A stretch of DNA of 64,000 bases, taken from positions 682,001 to 746,000 of the forward strand of contig CP050901.1 in NCBI GenBank assembly GCA_050916095.1, given 5' to 3'. The notes under the pieces were generated by a model. The model saw nothing but the letters and a program-made list of their open reading frames with translations, made no database searches and had not been told where the DNA came from. The translations under genes and the position numbers were made by a program. Positions 33,941-43,358 of this stretch are shown here, in pieces (within the stretch, counting starts at the first letter, position 1; every line of letters starts with the position of its first letter). This DNA comes from JANPCX01 sp050916095. Lineage in GTDB: Bacteria > Pseudomonadota > Gammaproteobacteria > Burkholderiales > Burkholderiaceae_C.

Positions 33941-34063
33941 TATATACGCTGGAGTTGGATTTCGCATGGGGCCCTGTTTTTCGTAAAAATTAGCCATGCG
34001 CTGGTCTGCAAAATCACGCACAACGAAGCGCTTTTTTAAGCAAAAAACCTAGAGGACATTGAG

Positions 34064-34486
34064 ATGGAATGCACGATCAACTGGCAGCCCCAATCTGGTA
34101 TGGCGTTCATCGCCGAAACCGGCAGCGGGCATGTTCTGGCGATGGATGGTGCCGCCGATGGCGGTGGTCGAAACCTGGCGCCCCGCCCCATGGAGACGGT
34201 ATTGGCGGGTACTGGGGGTTGCACGGCTTATGACGTCATCCTCATCCTCAAACGCGGCCGCCACGACGTGACCAACTGCCAGGTCAAACTCAAGGCCGAG
34301 CGTGCTGACACCGATCCCAAAGTGTTCACCGGCATCCACATGCACTTTCTGGTCAGCGGTCGCGGTTTGCCTCAGGCGGCTGTGGAGCGAGCCATTGCCA
34401 TGTCACACGAAAAATACTGCTCCGCCAGCATCATGCTGGCAAAAACAGCAAAGATCACCACCAGCTTTGAGTTGATTCAGACCTAA
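34064..34486 (+). CDS. OsmC/YhfA-family protein
   Basis: A 140-residue OsmC-like protein. Members reduce organic peroxides through two cysteines; both are visible (GGCTAYDV near residue 52 and EKYCSAS near 114). The sequence resembles the YhfA branch, for which peroxidase activity is less established. AGAGGA lies about 9 bases before the start. It is divergent from the small RNA candidate and convergent with coq7. Confidence 0.85.
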   Translation: MECTINWQPQSGMAFIAETGSGHVLAMDGAADGGGRNLAPRPMETVLAGTGGCTAYDVILILKRGRHDVTNCQVKLKAERADTDPKVFTGIHMHFLVSGRGLPQAAVERAIAMSHEKYCSASIMLAKTAKITTSFELIQT

Positions 34487-34518
34487 GCTGGCGTGACGAA
34501 GGGTTTCGTCGCGGCTCG

Positions 34519-35145
34519 CTAGATTCGGTGCGCCACGGTCGTCATCACTTTCGCGGCCAGCTGCATCATGGTCTTCACCGGGGGTGGCAGTTCGACCGCA
34601 CCTGCCGCTTGCGCCATAGCTGCGTGCGCAGCTTCATCGGTTTTCATCTGCTGCACGATGCTGCGCGATGCTTTGTCGTTCAGCGGCAGGCGATCCATAT
34701 GCCCGGCCAAATGCCGCTCCACTTGTCGCTCTGTTTCCACCACAAAACCCAGGCTGACTGAGTCACTTTGGCGAGCGGCGAGCAAACCCAGTGCAAAAGC
34801 ACCGGAGTACCACAAGGGATTAAGCAAACTCGGTCGCGCTCCCAACTCGTTCAGTCGTTTTTCCGTCCACGCAAGGTGATCGGTTTCCTCTTCGCTGGCC
34901 GCTTTGAGTTTTTGCTTGAGCGCCCTATCGCGCGTGCCCAAAGCCTGTGCGTTGTAAAGCGCTTGTGCGCAGACCTCGCCAACATGGTTCACACGCATCA
35001 GTGAACCTGACAGCGCACGCTCAGCCTCGGTCAGTGCCGGACTTTCTTGGTGGTGGCAAGGGCATGGTCGGCGGCTTTGATGCCTCGCCGTCAATGTCCG
35101 AAGCATGCTGTCAGCTGCAACCGTTAAATCATCCAAATTAAACAT
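34519..35145 (-). CDS. coq7: Ubiquinone biosynthesis di-iron hydroxylase Coq7
   Basis: Hydroxylates the demethoxyubiquinone ring (C6) at the inner membrane. From ATG 35145 it has 208 residues, the usual length; the frame to 35283 adds an unconserved leader. The di-iron ligands are spread as in Coq7: GEVCAQALYNAQA, SEEETDHLAWTE, ETERQVERH and DEAAHA. Together with the UbiH-type enzyme at 24122 it supplies part of the ubiquinone pathway. Confidence 0.92.
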   Translation of the reverse strand: MFNLDDLTVAADSMLRTLTARHQSRRPCPCHHQESPALTEAERALSGSLMRVNHVGEVCAQALYNAQALGTRDRALKQKLKAASEEETDHLAWTEKRLNELGARPSLLNPLWYSGAFALGLLAARQSDSVSLGFVVETERQVERHLAGHMDRLPLNDKASRSIVQQMKTDEAAHAAMAQAAGAVELPPPVKTMMQLAAKVMTTVAHRI

Positions 35146-35508
35146 TGGGTCGCCGTGTGAGGTGAAGTCTAAATCCAGGTGCGAGGCTCCAAAGAGCAGG
35201 TCCAATGCCAGGGGATTACCCCAGTATTTTCTCCTGGATTGAGTTGCAAAAAGCGCACATACAGTCCGCAACAACTGTAACAAGAGGGCTTGATTCGCAG
35301 CAAATTGCCCTCGATGTCTGGCTGTAAGCGAGAAGGTGTCGCCTATCGTTGTTCACTCGCAACATGCCGCGTCTTTTTCGGGCTCTAAGGCTTCTCAAGG
35401 AGGGTCCTGTCTGGTGGAATACGTGCAACTTCCGAAACGGGGGTTCGGCCCGGTGAGCATTTTTGCGTCTTCACCGGGACCTCTTTTCTAACCTAGGAGA
35501 TCGTTGCA
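35146..35508. promoter_or_regulatory. Porin upstream region with leader hairpin
   Basis: A 363-base gap without a gene. A hairpin with perfect 8-base stem CCCGGTGA/TCACCGGG (35449-35456 and 35471-35478) lies 31 bases before the porin ATG and is followed by CCTCTTTTCT, then AGGAGA as ribosome-binding site. A terminator-like or RNA-stabilising leader is possible. I see no clear -35/-10 pair. Confidence 0.45.
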
Positions 35509-36579
35509 ATGAAAAAATCTCTTCTCGCCCTGGCAGTGCTGGGTGCTTTCGCTGGTTCCGCTGTGGCCCAGTCTTCCGTGACGCTGTACGGTGTTGCTGA
35601 TGCCAACTTCACCAGCGCAAAAGGCTATAACGCAGCTGGTCAAAGTCAGCGCCTGAGTTCTATCGGTTCTGGCGGTTTGCAAGGCAGCCGTTGGGGCTTG
35701 CGTGGCACTGAGGACCTCGGTGGTGGTGCTCGCGCTACTTTCAACCTGGAGTCTGGCTTCTCTATTGACAACGGTTCTAGCCTGCAGGGCAGCCGTCTCT
35801 TCGGTCGCCATTCCTGGGTTGGCGTGGGCTGGGCCGCAGGCGGCGACATCCGTTTGGGTCGTACCCTGACACCGATTGGCGTTGCGACCGACGAGTTGGG
35901 CCCCATGAGCACCAAGGGTGCAGACATCATGGCTGTGGCGCAAACCTTGGGTGCAGTTGCAGCTTACCGCACTGACAACGCTATCACCTACGTGTCGCCA
36001 AACTGGGGCGGTTTCAGCACGCAAGTGCAGTACTCGCTCCGCAACGATGGTGCAGAGCAGAACAAGCCCAACGAGAAGTTTGGTCGTCACTTCGGTTTTA
36101 ACGCCATGTTCAAGAACAAAATGTTTTTGGCTGGCGTTGGTTACCTGAACATTCAAGACCTGAACAGCACGCTCGTGGGTAACCAAAAAGCTACCGGTCT
36201 TCTGGCGTTTGGTGGCTTGGATCTCGGATTTGCTGCGTTCAAGTTGGCGTACAACCGCGACGAACGTAAAGATCTGGGCTACTCTAAAAAGCCTACGACC
36301 ATCGCTGGTTCAGTCGAAGCACCTTTGGGCCCTGTCACTTTGGCAGCCGCTTATGGCATCAACAAAGACGTGACTGGTGCTTCTGGTAGTGTCAAAGACG
36401 ATGCCGACATCGTGACTTTGCAGGCCGTTTACAACCTGTCCAAGCGTACTGCTTTGTATACCTTCTACACCTGGGTCGACAATGAAGCAGCCACGGGCGG
36501 TCAATCGCGCGGCTTCAACAGCCCAGCGCAAAACAAATCGTCGGATCAGTTGCAGATTGGTATTCGTCACCGTTTCTGA
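35509..36579 (+). CDS. Trimeric porin 1
   Basis: An outer-membrane diffusion channel of the betaproteobacterial porin family. The 356 residues include a signal peptide cut after AVA (about residue 20) and then QSSVTLYGVAD, the family start. PEFXG-like loop sequences follow and the chain ends in the sorting signal RHRF. AGGAGA precedes the ATG. Codon choice is strongly biased, suggesting high expression. A strong terminator follows. Confidence 0.95.
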   Translation: MKKSLLALAVLGAFAGSAVAQSSVTLYGVADANFTSAKGYNAAGQSQRLSSIGSGGLQGSRWGLRGTEDLGGGARATFNLESGFSIDNGSSLQGSRLFGRHSWVGVGWAAGGDIRLGRTLTPIGVATDELGPMSTKGADIMAVAQTLGAVAAYRTDNAITYVSPNWGGFSTQVQYSLRNDGAEQNKPNEKFGRHFGFNAMFKNKMFLAGVGYLNIQDLNSTLVGNQKATGLLAFGGLDLGFAAFKLAYNRDERKDLGYSKKPTTIAGSVEAPLGPVTLAAAYGINKDVTGASGSVKDDADIVTLQAVYNLSKRTALYTFYTWVDNEAATGGQSRGFNSPAQNKSSDQLQIGIRHRF

Positions 36580-36600
36580 TTCCGTTAATCCGGCGCAGTC

Positions 36601-36630
36601 AAAAAGCACCCCTCTGGGGTGCTTTTTTTT
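36601..36630 (+). terminator. Rho-independent terminator of porin 1
   Basis: Stem AAAAAGCACCCC / GGGGTGCTTTTT (12 base pairs, loop TCT) followed by a T run, 21 bases after the porin stop. Confidence 0.92.
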
Positions 36631-36842
36631 CGACCCAGCAATTTGAAAGAATAAGTGGCACTAGGGATACTCTGAGAGGTTGAAGTCCCGATGTCACACG
36701 GATGTAGCGCGGCGACCTTGTTTTGGCCCTGTGTTTTTGGTCTGCGAGTAAGGGAAACTGAGTGTGAGAATCCAGCAACAGCGGCGCGCATGCCGTAGAT
36801 GAACCGCGCAAAATAGAACGATCGTTCACTTGGAGACTGTTC

Positions 36843-38084
36843 ATGAAAAAGATCTTGACGGTGGGTGCGGTTGCGGCGGTGGCGTCATCGGTTGTGATGG
36901 GGCAAACGGGAGCACCAACAGTGGAGCTTTATGGCATTGCTGACGCCGGTGTGATGCGGGTCAGTGGCTTAAAGGGTGGATCGAATAACTTCGTAGCCAG
37001 CGGCGTCATGGAAGGCACGCGGTGGGGCTTGCGTGGCAACGAAGACTTGGGCGGCGGTTACCGCGCACTATTTCTCCTGGAGAGCCGGGTGGAGATAGAC
37101 ACCGGTGGTACCAGCAACCGGCCACTGTCCGGAACACAACTGCCTGACCGAGCGAGTGTCGCTACCTTGATGGGGCTTCCCGCCACGCTCCAGCCCTTTG
37201 TGACTGCGGTGGGTGCCAGCATCGCCACTGCTGAAGCCGGTGTGAATCTCCCGAATCGATTGTTTGACCGGCAAGCCTATCTGGGCATGGTCACACCTGT
37301 CGGTGCGGTCTTGGCGGGGCGCATGTACACCCCAGCTTACGAGCTCAACGCGAACTTCGACATCATGAAAACGGAGTCGAGTTTGGCAGCCGGGCAAGTC
37401 GGCTCCTTCCCGCCTACCATCGATATTCGCTTGTCAAACTCCCTGGCCTACCGAATCCAGGCCGCTGGTTTCACAGGATCGGCCATGTACAGTTTGGGTG
37501 AGGTGTCCGGTGCCGCAACCAAAGGGCGTTTCTGGGGTGTGATGGGTATGTACAAGAGCCCTCGCTTTTCCGCAGGCGCAGCGCACAACACCCGCAACAA
37601 CGAGCTTGGCGCTACCGCATTGACCAGTTCCATTGCAGGCGTATCAGTCAACATTGGTGATGGTGCTTTGAATTTCATGGGCGCAAAAATCAAAGACAAC
37701 AACCCAACGGGTCTGTCAGGCATCGCAGCGAGTCTGCCCACGTCTGTAGGCCTACCTGTTCAAGATGCGTTTATCCGGGCATTTAAGCTTGACGGGGAGT
37801 TGTTGCATGTCGGTTACCGCCACGTGTTCGGCCCGAGCACCGTTTCAGTTGCCTATACCCAGTACAACGACAAACGACCGAACAATGCCGACACCCGGTC
37901 TTATGGGGTGGCTTACACCTACGCACTGTCCAAACGAACCGACATCAACGCCGTGCTGACCCAGTTCGACAACTCTGGTCTGGGCCAGTCAGCACCGGGT
38001 CAAGCCGGGTTTTTTGGCGGGGTGACGGAGAGCGCTGGCAAAGACTCTACAAGTGTCGCACTCGGTTTGCGCCATCGATTCTGA
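36843..38084 (+). CDS. Trimeric porin 2
   Basis: A second porin of 413 residues, longer than porin 1 by an insertion in the first third (about residues 80-140). Signal peptide to about residue 20 (VVMGQ), then VELYGIADAG; the protein ends LRHRF. It lies 263 bases after porin 1 and is separated from it by a terminator, so the two are regulated separately. Tandem porins of different loop size may have different selectivity. Confidence 0.93.
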   Translation: MKKILTVGAVAAVASSVVMGQTGAPTVELYGIADAGVMRVSGLKGGSNNFVASGVMEGTRWGLRGNEDLGGGYRALFLLESRVEIDTGGTSNRPLSGTQLPDRASVATLMGLPATLQPFVTAVGASIATAEAGVNLPNRLFDRQAYLGMVTPVGAVLAGRMYTPAYELNANFDIMKTESSLAAGQVGSFPPTIDIRLSNSLAYRIQAAGFTGSAMYSLGEVSGAATKGRFWGVMGMYKSPRFSAGAAHNTRNNELGATALTSSIAGVSVNIGDGALNFMGAKIKDNNPTGLSGIAASLPTSVGLPVQDAFIRAFKLDGELLHVGYRHVFGPSTVSVAYTQYNDKRPNNADTRSYGVAYTYALSKRTDINAVLTQFDNSGLGQSAPGQAGFFGGVTESAGKDSTSVALGLRHRF

Positions 38085-38104
38085 GCGGCTCGTGTCAACA
38101 ACCA

Positions 38105-38131
38105 CCCTGCTGCGGCAGGGTTTCTTTTTTT
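38105..38131 (+). terminator. Rho-independent terminator of porin 2
   Basis: Stem CCCTGC / GCAGGG with loop TGCG followed by TTTCTTTTTTT, 20 bases after the porin stop. Confidence 0.85.
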
Positions 38132-38221
38132 GAGGGGCTTGAGAAAGCGCCGGTTCTGCCGAACAAAGGTTGAGAACCGTTGATCAACAACTCGATTCGA
38201 GTTGCGGTTGAGGATGGGGCT

Positions 38222-39028
38222 ATGGGTCGTTTATGTGCGCAATGGCGCGTGTGTGGTGCATGTTTTGCGGGGTACTACGCGGCAATCGTCGTGTTGGTTC
38301 AGCTCGCGGGCTGTGCGACGTCAACGCCAGAGCCCGCCTCTGCGATAGGTCCTGCAGCGGTGGAGCGGTCCGCACAACCCGCCGCCTCGACAGACTCTGG
38401 ATTTGAAGGGTGGACGCACAAACGACTTCCCGGAAAACGCGCCACCAACTACCAGCTGATGCAGTTGGACGGTCGTTGGGCGGTGCGCGCAGATGCACAA
38501 GCGGCGGTGAGCTTGTTCCGACGTGATGTGCGCGTTGAACCTGAGGATCTTGGTTCGATCGAGTTTGCGTGGCGGGTGCAGGCCATGCTTGACAGCGCGG
38601 ATCTCACCCAACGTAGCAGGGAAGACGCTCCCGTGCGGTTGCTACTGGCGTTTGAGGGCGACCGAAACAACTTTTCAGCAAAAAACCGCATGCTGTCGGA
38701 GCTCTCCCAAACCTTCACAGGTGAACCCTTACCTTATGCGACGTTGATGTATGTTTGGGACGCCCAGGCCAGCGTCGGTTCGATCATCTCAGCGGGCAGC
38801 GGCACCGACCGCATACGAAAGCTGGTGTTGGACTCGGGTGCCACCCATGTCAAAACGTGGCGTACCCACGTACGTGACATCGGCCAGGATTACCGGGTTG
38901 TTTTTGGCGAAGAGCCTGGTGCTTTGATTGGCGTGGCCTTGATGACCGACAGCGACAACACCCGAGCACGTGCACAAGCATGGTACGGCCCCGTTCGCAT
39001 CCTGGACAACACCGGCCAGTTGCGATAA
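38222..39028 (+). CDS. DUF3047 lipoprotein
   Basis: A 268-residue predicted lipoprotein from ATG 38222: an N-terminal hydrophobic region ending in the lipobox LAGC (about residues 28-31), then a DUF3047-like beta domain (with the segments SIEFAWRVQA and LLLAFEGDR). A TTG at 38180 would add 14 residues. Function of the family is unknown; it probably faces the periplasm. Confidence 0.75.
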   Translation: MGRLCAQWRVCGACFAGYYAAIVVLVQLAGCATSTPEPASAIGPAAVERSAQPAASTDSGFEGWTHKRLPGKRATNYQLMQLDGRWAVRADAQAAVSLFRRDVRVEPEDLGSIEFAWRVQAMLDSADLTQRSREDAPVRLLLAFEGDRNNFSAKNRMLSELSQTFTGEPLPYATLMYVWDAQASVGSIISAGSGTDRIRKLVLDSGATHVKTWRTHVRDIGQDYRVVFGEEPGALIGVALMTDSDNTRARAQAWYGPVRILDNTGQLR

Positions 39029-39053
39029 AGCCATCTCAAGCGCAGGCGCGTGC

Positions 39054-40547
39054 TTACTGAAACGCCACCTCGGCAAAACTGCGTAACTTGCGGCTGTGCA
39101 ATTGGCCACCTCCCGCATCGCGCAGCAACTCAATGGCGCGGATGCCGATGCGCAGGTGTTGATCCACCCGTTCGCGGTAAAAATGATTGGCCATGCCGGG
39201 CAGTTTGATTTCGCCGTGCAAGGGCTTATCACTCACGCACAACAAGGTGCCATAGGGCACACGAAAGCGAAAGCCGTTGGCGGCGATGGTGGCGCTTTCC
39301 ATGTCCAGGGCAATCGCGCGGCTCTGGCTGAATCGGCGCTCCGGCGTGCTCTGTGCATTTCGAAAGGGCAGCAGCTCCCAGTTGCGGTTGTCGGTGCTGG
39401 CCACGGTGCCGGTGCGCATGATGCGTTTGAGCTCGTAACCTTGTAGTTGTGTGACCTCTGCCACGGCGGCCTCTAGTGCCACTTGCACCTCGGCCAGTGG
39501 CGGGATGGGTACCCACAGCGGCAAGTCTTCGTCGAGCACATGGTCTTCGCGTACATAACCATGGGCCAGCACATAGTCCCCAAGGGCTTGTGAATTGCGC
39601 AGGCCAGCGCAGTGGCCGAGCATGATCCAGGCGTGGGGTCGCAGCACTGCAATGTGGTCCGTGATGGTTTTGGCATTGGCCGGTCCGACGCCAATGTTGA
39701 CCATGGTGATGCCCGTGCCGTCTTCTCGCATCAAGTGGTACGCCGGCATTTGTGGCAAGCGCGGGGGCGGTGTGCCCGTGTTGTCCCCCGCCTTCGGTGG
39801 GAGACCCGTTCGACGCGTGACCACATTGCCAGGCTCAACAAAAGCGCAGTATTGGCCCTCAGCCTGGGCCATGTGTTCGTGTCCTAGTCGCACAAACTCG
39901 TCGATGTAAAACTGGTAATTGGTGAATAGCACGAAATTCTGAAAAAACTCGGGCGCGGTGCCGGTGTAGTGGCGCAGCCGGTGCAGCGAGTAGTCCACGC
40001 GCGCTGCGGTGAACAGCGCCAGGGGCTGGGCCTCACCGGGGCGTGGCTCGAACGTACCGTTGGCAATGCCGTCGTCCATCGCGCCAAGATCGGGCAAGTC
40101 GAACTGGTCACGCATCAAGAGTCGGCGTGAGGCATCAAGCGACCCCTCGAGGTGGTCGTGTTCACCCAGCGAAAAATGCACGGGGATGGGCTGGCTGCTG
40201 GTGCCAATTTCCAGCGCCACTTGGTGGTTGCGCAGCAGCAGCTTGAACTGTTCGAGGTAGTAGTTGGCGAAAAGGTCGGGCCGGGTGAGGGTGGTCTCAA
40301 ACGTGCCCGGCCCTGCAACAAAACCATAACTCAGGCGCGAATCGGCACGCACCACGGTGTCGGTATGGACGCGCACAAAGGGGTAACAGGCCCGGATGTG
40401 TTGATCGAGTACCTCGCCCGCGACAAAACGCTGCAAGGCGCCGCGTAAGTGATCCACGCTGGACTGATAAATCGATTGCACTTGGGCCAAGGCCAGTGCA
40501 GGATCACTGAAGCGTGCGGGGGCGATGAAAGGTGGCGCGGTCGACAT
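39054..40547 (-). CDS. amn: AMP nucleosidase
   Basis: Hydrolyses AMP to adenine and ribose 5-phosphate in the cytoplasm, a purine salvage and energy-charge enzyme. From ATG 40547 (AAGGAG 8 bases upstream) it has 497 residues, close to E. coli Amn at 484. The N-terminal regulatory domain and the C-terminal phosphorylase-like domain (MVNIGVGPANAKTITDHIAV, DMESATIAANGFRF) are intact. Confidence 0.93.
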   Translation of the reverse strand: MSTAPPFIAPARFSDPALALAQVQSIYQSSVDHLRGALQRFVAGEVLDQHIRACYPFVRVHTDTVVRADSRLSYGFVAGPGTFETTLTRPDLFANYYLEQFKLLLRNHQVALEIGTSSQPIPVHFSLGEHDHLEGSLDASRRLLMRDQFDLPDLGAMDDGIANGTFEPRPGEAQPLALFTAARVDYSLHRLRHYTGTAPEFFQNFVLFTNYQFYIDEFVRLGHEHMAQAEGQYCAFVEPGNVVTRRTGLPPKAGDNTGTPPPRLPQMPAYHLMREDGTGITMVNIGVGPANAKTITDHIAVLRPHAWIMLGHCAGLRNSQALGDYVLAHGYVREDHVLDEDLPLWVPIPPLAEVQVALEAAVAEVTQLQGYELKRIMRTGTVASTDNRNWELLPFRNAQSTPERRFSQSRAIALDMESATIAANGFRFRVPYGTLLCVSDKPLHGEIKLPGMANHFYRERVDQHLRIGIRAIELLRDAGGGQLHSRKLRSFAEVAFQ

Positions 40548-40656
40548 GGTGCTCCTTGGTGAGTTCAGCGTATTTTGAACGCACTGAGGCGTGTCGCCAT
40601 CGAAGCGGGTTGGCGCATCAGCCACAACACCAGGCGGACCTATTCACGGAGAGATT

Positions 40657-40774
40657 CTTAGAGCCGCTAACAAAACCGTTCGGGCTGAGCTTGTCGAAGC
40701 CAGCGCGTACCTCGGTGCAAGGCCCTTCGACCTCGGGGCGAACGGTGTATGCAGTGTTTTGTTAGCGGCTCTTA
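40657..40774. repeat. Palindromic repeat copy 3 (long outer arms)
   Basis: Outer arms at 40657-40676 and 40755-40774 are inverted copies matching at 19 of 20 positions (GAGCCGCTAACAAAAC type). The core holds TTCGGGCTGAGCTTGTCGAA (about 40679-40698) with CTTCGACCTCGGGGCGAACG (40724-40743) as partner. It fills the gap between amn and the chrA tail. The right arm carries the TAA stop of the 40-codon frame that follows chrA. Confidence 0.85.
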
Positions 40775-40894
40775 GCCGCGTGACCACTGGGCGACGGGTG
40801 ACAGCCCGACAGGCGCGCGCAGCCAGTTGATGGCATTGGCGTCTAAACGACGGTAGGCATTCCACCAGTCCGTGCTGATACTGAACTCGTTCAT
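40772..40894 (-). CDS. Short frame coupled to chrA, possibly truncated
   Basis: A 40-residue frame (starting MNEFSISTDWWNAYRRL) whose ATG overlaps the chrA stop by four bases, the geometry of a real coupled gene. Its stop lies within the arm of the palindromic repeat, so the original gene may have been longer. I recognise no family. Confidence 0.4.
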   Translation of the reverse strand: MNEFSISTDWWNAYRRLDANAINWLRAPVGLSPVAQWSRG

Positions 40895-42255
40895 AGAACA
40901 TCTTTCAAAAACTGCCACAACAACCCCAAGATTCCGGCCCCCAAGATCACGCTGATCACGCCTCGCTTGAAAACAAAGAGCGCAGCCGCCGCCAGCGCGC
41001 CGATGAGCACGGCCGGCCATTCAAACGGTCCCGAGAACCCTTCTAGCCACAGCACGTGGTACGCAAAAAACAAAGCCAAGTTGACGATGACCCCGACCAC
41101 GGCGGCGGTGATGCCCGTCAGCGGTGCCGTGAACTGCAGCTTGCCGTGGGTGGACTCGATGAAAGGGCCGCCCAAAAAGATGAAGAGGAAGGACGGCAAG
41201 AAAGTGAAAAAAGTCACCACGCTGGCAGCTGCCGCTCCCGCCAAAAAAAGTGAGTCAGTGCCAAAAATGGCTTTGGTCCATCCCCCGACAAAACCGACAA
41301 AAGACACCACCATGATCAGCGGGCCAGGCGTGGTTTCACCCAGCGCCAAGCCGTCCATCATTTGCGCTGCAGTGAGCCATTGGTGGTGCTCAACCGCGCC
41401 TTGAAACACATAGGGCAGCACCGCATACGCACCACCAAACGTCAACAGCGCCGCTTTGGTAAAAAACCAGGCCATTTGGGTGAGCACGGCGTTCCAACCG
41501 ACGGCCAGTACCAGCCCGACCATGGCGAGCAGCCACAGGCCCAGACAAAAGGCCAATACGCGGGCGAAGCGCCCCCAGCCAAACTGCGCATGAGCCGGTG
41601 TGGGTGTGTCGTCGTCAATCATGGACGCCGGTTTTGAATCCGGCGATTCGCCTTTGTTCTTGGCGGCACCATGTCCGCCACCCAGCGCAAACTTGGACGG
41701 TGCCCAACGCCCACCCACATAACCCGCGAGACCAGCCAGCAGCACGATCAAAGGGAAGGGCAACTCAAGCGCAAAGATGGCTACAAAGGCCGCGATGGCG
41801 ATGGACCATGTCCAGCTGTTTTTTAAGGTGCGCGAGCCAATGCGGTAGGCCGCTGATACGACGATGGCGATGACGGCTGGCTTGATGCCATACAGCACAC
41901 CGGCCACCGCAGGCAGCTGCCCATAGGCCATGTAAACCCAAGCCAGGCCGATCAAGATGAAGAGTGAGGGCAGCACGAAGAGGACGCCTGCCACGATGCC
42001 GCCCCAGGTGCGGTGCATCAGCCAGCCGATGTAGGTTGCCAGTTGCTGCGCCTCGGGGCCAGGCAACACCATGCAGTAGTTCAAGGCGTGCAAAAAACGC
42101 TGCTCGGAAATCCAGCGTCGGCGTTCGACCAACTCGGTGTGCATCAAGGCAATTTGACCAGCGGGGCCGCCAAAGCTGATGAAACCAAGTTTCAGCCAAT
42201 AGAGCAAGGCTTGGCGAAACGACACCGTGGGGGCGGAGGAAGCGGGTGCTGTCAT
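40891..42255 (-). CDS. chrA: Chromate efflux transporter ChrA
   Basis: An inner-membrane chromate/sulfate exchange transporter of the CHR family, long two-domain form (454 residues). Both CHR halves are seen, each with about six helices: LKLGFISFGGPAGQIALMH early and FTKAALLTFGGAYAVLPYV in the second. A hydrophilic loop (about 215-245) separates them. No chrB regulator is adjacent. Confidence 0.92.
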   Translation of the reverse strand: MTAPASSAPTVSFRQALLYWLKLGFISFGGPAGQIALMHTELVERRRWISEQRFLHALNYCMVLPGPEAQQLATYIGWLMHRTWGGIVAGVLFVLPSLFILIGLAWVYMAYGQLPAVAGVLYGIKPAVIAIVVSAAYRIGSRTLKNSWTWSIAIAAFVAIFALELPFPLIVLLAGLAGYVGGRWAPSKFALGGGHGAAKNKGESPDSKPASMIDDDTPTPAHAQFGWGRFARVLAFCLGLWLLAMVGLVLAVGWNAVLTQMAWFFTKAALLTFGGAYAVLPYVFQGAVEHHQWLTAAQMMDGLALGETTPGPLIMVVSFVGFVGGWTKAIFGTDSLFLAGAAAASVVTFFTFLPSFLFIFLGGPFIESTHGKLQFTAPLTGITAAVVGVIVNLALFFAYHVLWLEGFSGPFEWPAVLIGALAAAALFVFKRGVISVILGAGILGLLWQFLKDVL

Positions 42256-42378
42256 GTTTACGCTTTCAGGGCGGCATTCAGGCGGTCAAAAAGAGGCAGA
42301 GCCGCCGCCAGCAGCGCATTGTCATCCGCGTGCATGGCCTGCAGTCTTTCGGACATGCCTGTTTCGGAGGCAGCAGGC

Positions 42379-43299
42379 TCAGTATCCAAGCATTTTGTTG
42401 ACAACTCCGCTGACCGCTTCCCCTCGCTCCAAGCGTTCCAACTTGTCCGAGATTTGTTTGACCGTCGCTTGCAAGTCGTTGAGCGCGGACAGGTGAGGCG
42501 TCAATGTGATCGCCGGGTGGGTCCAAAACGGATGGTCATCCGGCAAGGGTTCTTGCTGAAACACGTCCAGGGCGGCACCCGCCAGGTGACCGCTTTGAAG
42601 CAAGGCCAGCAAATCGCGTTCCACCAGTTGTGGCCCGCGTCCCACATTGATGACATAGGCTTGTGGCAACAACCGCGCCAAGTTCGACTCGCACATCAGC
42701 CCTTGAGTGGACTGGGTCAGTGGAAGCAGGCAAACCAGTATGCGGGTGCCAGCGAGAAATTCGCCCAGCTGCTCGTCGCCATGGAAACACTCCACACCGG
42801 GCAGATTTTTGGGTGTTCTGCTCCAACCCCGCAGCGGAAACTCAAACGAAGCCAGTGTGTGAAGAACTCGTTGTCCCAAAACCCCCAGCCCCATCACTCC
42901 GATGGGGAATGCCGACCGATCAGGCAAGGGCCATGTCTGCCATTGGCGGTTGCGGATTTGGGATTGCACCGCATCGAATTGCCTGAAATGGCGAATGACC
43001 ATGTGGCATACATACTCGGCCATCTGTACGGCCATGCCACCATCGTCAATGCGTATGAGCGGAACTTCCTTGGGAAGCGTCAGCGATGCGAGCGCATCCA
43101 CACCCGCGCCCAAATTAAAAATGCCACGTAAGTTCGTTTGTTCGTCGAAGAAGCGCTGCGGTGGAGCACGAACAACCGCATAGTCGGCGGGCGGATCGCC
43201 TGCCGACCACTCATGGACACGCGCTTGCGGCAGTTGACGCTGTAATGCCTCTACCCAGGGTGCGGCGGGGGTGTTGCTCAGAGCACAAGAGATGTCCAT
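42379..43299 (-). CDS. ghrA: Glyoxylate/hydroxypyruvate reductase A-like dehydrogenase
   Basis: A D-2-hydroxyacid dehydrogenase of 306 residues reducing glyoxylate or hydroxypyruvate with NAD(P)H. The nucleotide motif GLGVLG is near 137, the substrate Arg in NVGRGPQL near 224, the Glu in FQQEPLP near 254 and the His in TPHLSA near 273. No adjacent pathway genes. GhrA rather than another family member is inferred from length and overall pattern. Confidence 0.8.
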   Translation of the reverse strand: MDISCALSNTPAAPWVEALQRQLPQARVHEWSAGDPPADYAVVRAPPQRFFDEQTNLRGIFNLGAGVDALASLTLPKEVPLIRIDDGGMAVQMAEYVCHMVIRHFRQFDAVQSQIRNRQWQTWPLPDRSAFPIGVMGLGVLGQRVLHTLASFEFPLRGWSRTPKNLPGVECFHGDEQLGEFLAGTRILVCLLPLTQSTQGLMCESNLARLLPQAYVINVGRGPQLVERDLLALLQSGHLAGAALDVFQQEPLPDDHPFWTHPAITLTPHLSALNDLQATVKQISDKLERLERGEAVSGVVNKMLGY

Positions 43300-43358
43300 G
43301 TTGAAGCGCTTGAGTGAAGTGGATTTTTAAAAGCGATCGCAGGGCATGACTGCAAGCA

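Noticed and set aside
33773..34063. ilvA attenuator with leader peptide
   Set aside because: The stretch between promoter and terminator has no run of Ile, Leu or Val codons; a separate small RNA fits better, though read-through into ilvA is possible.
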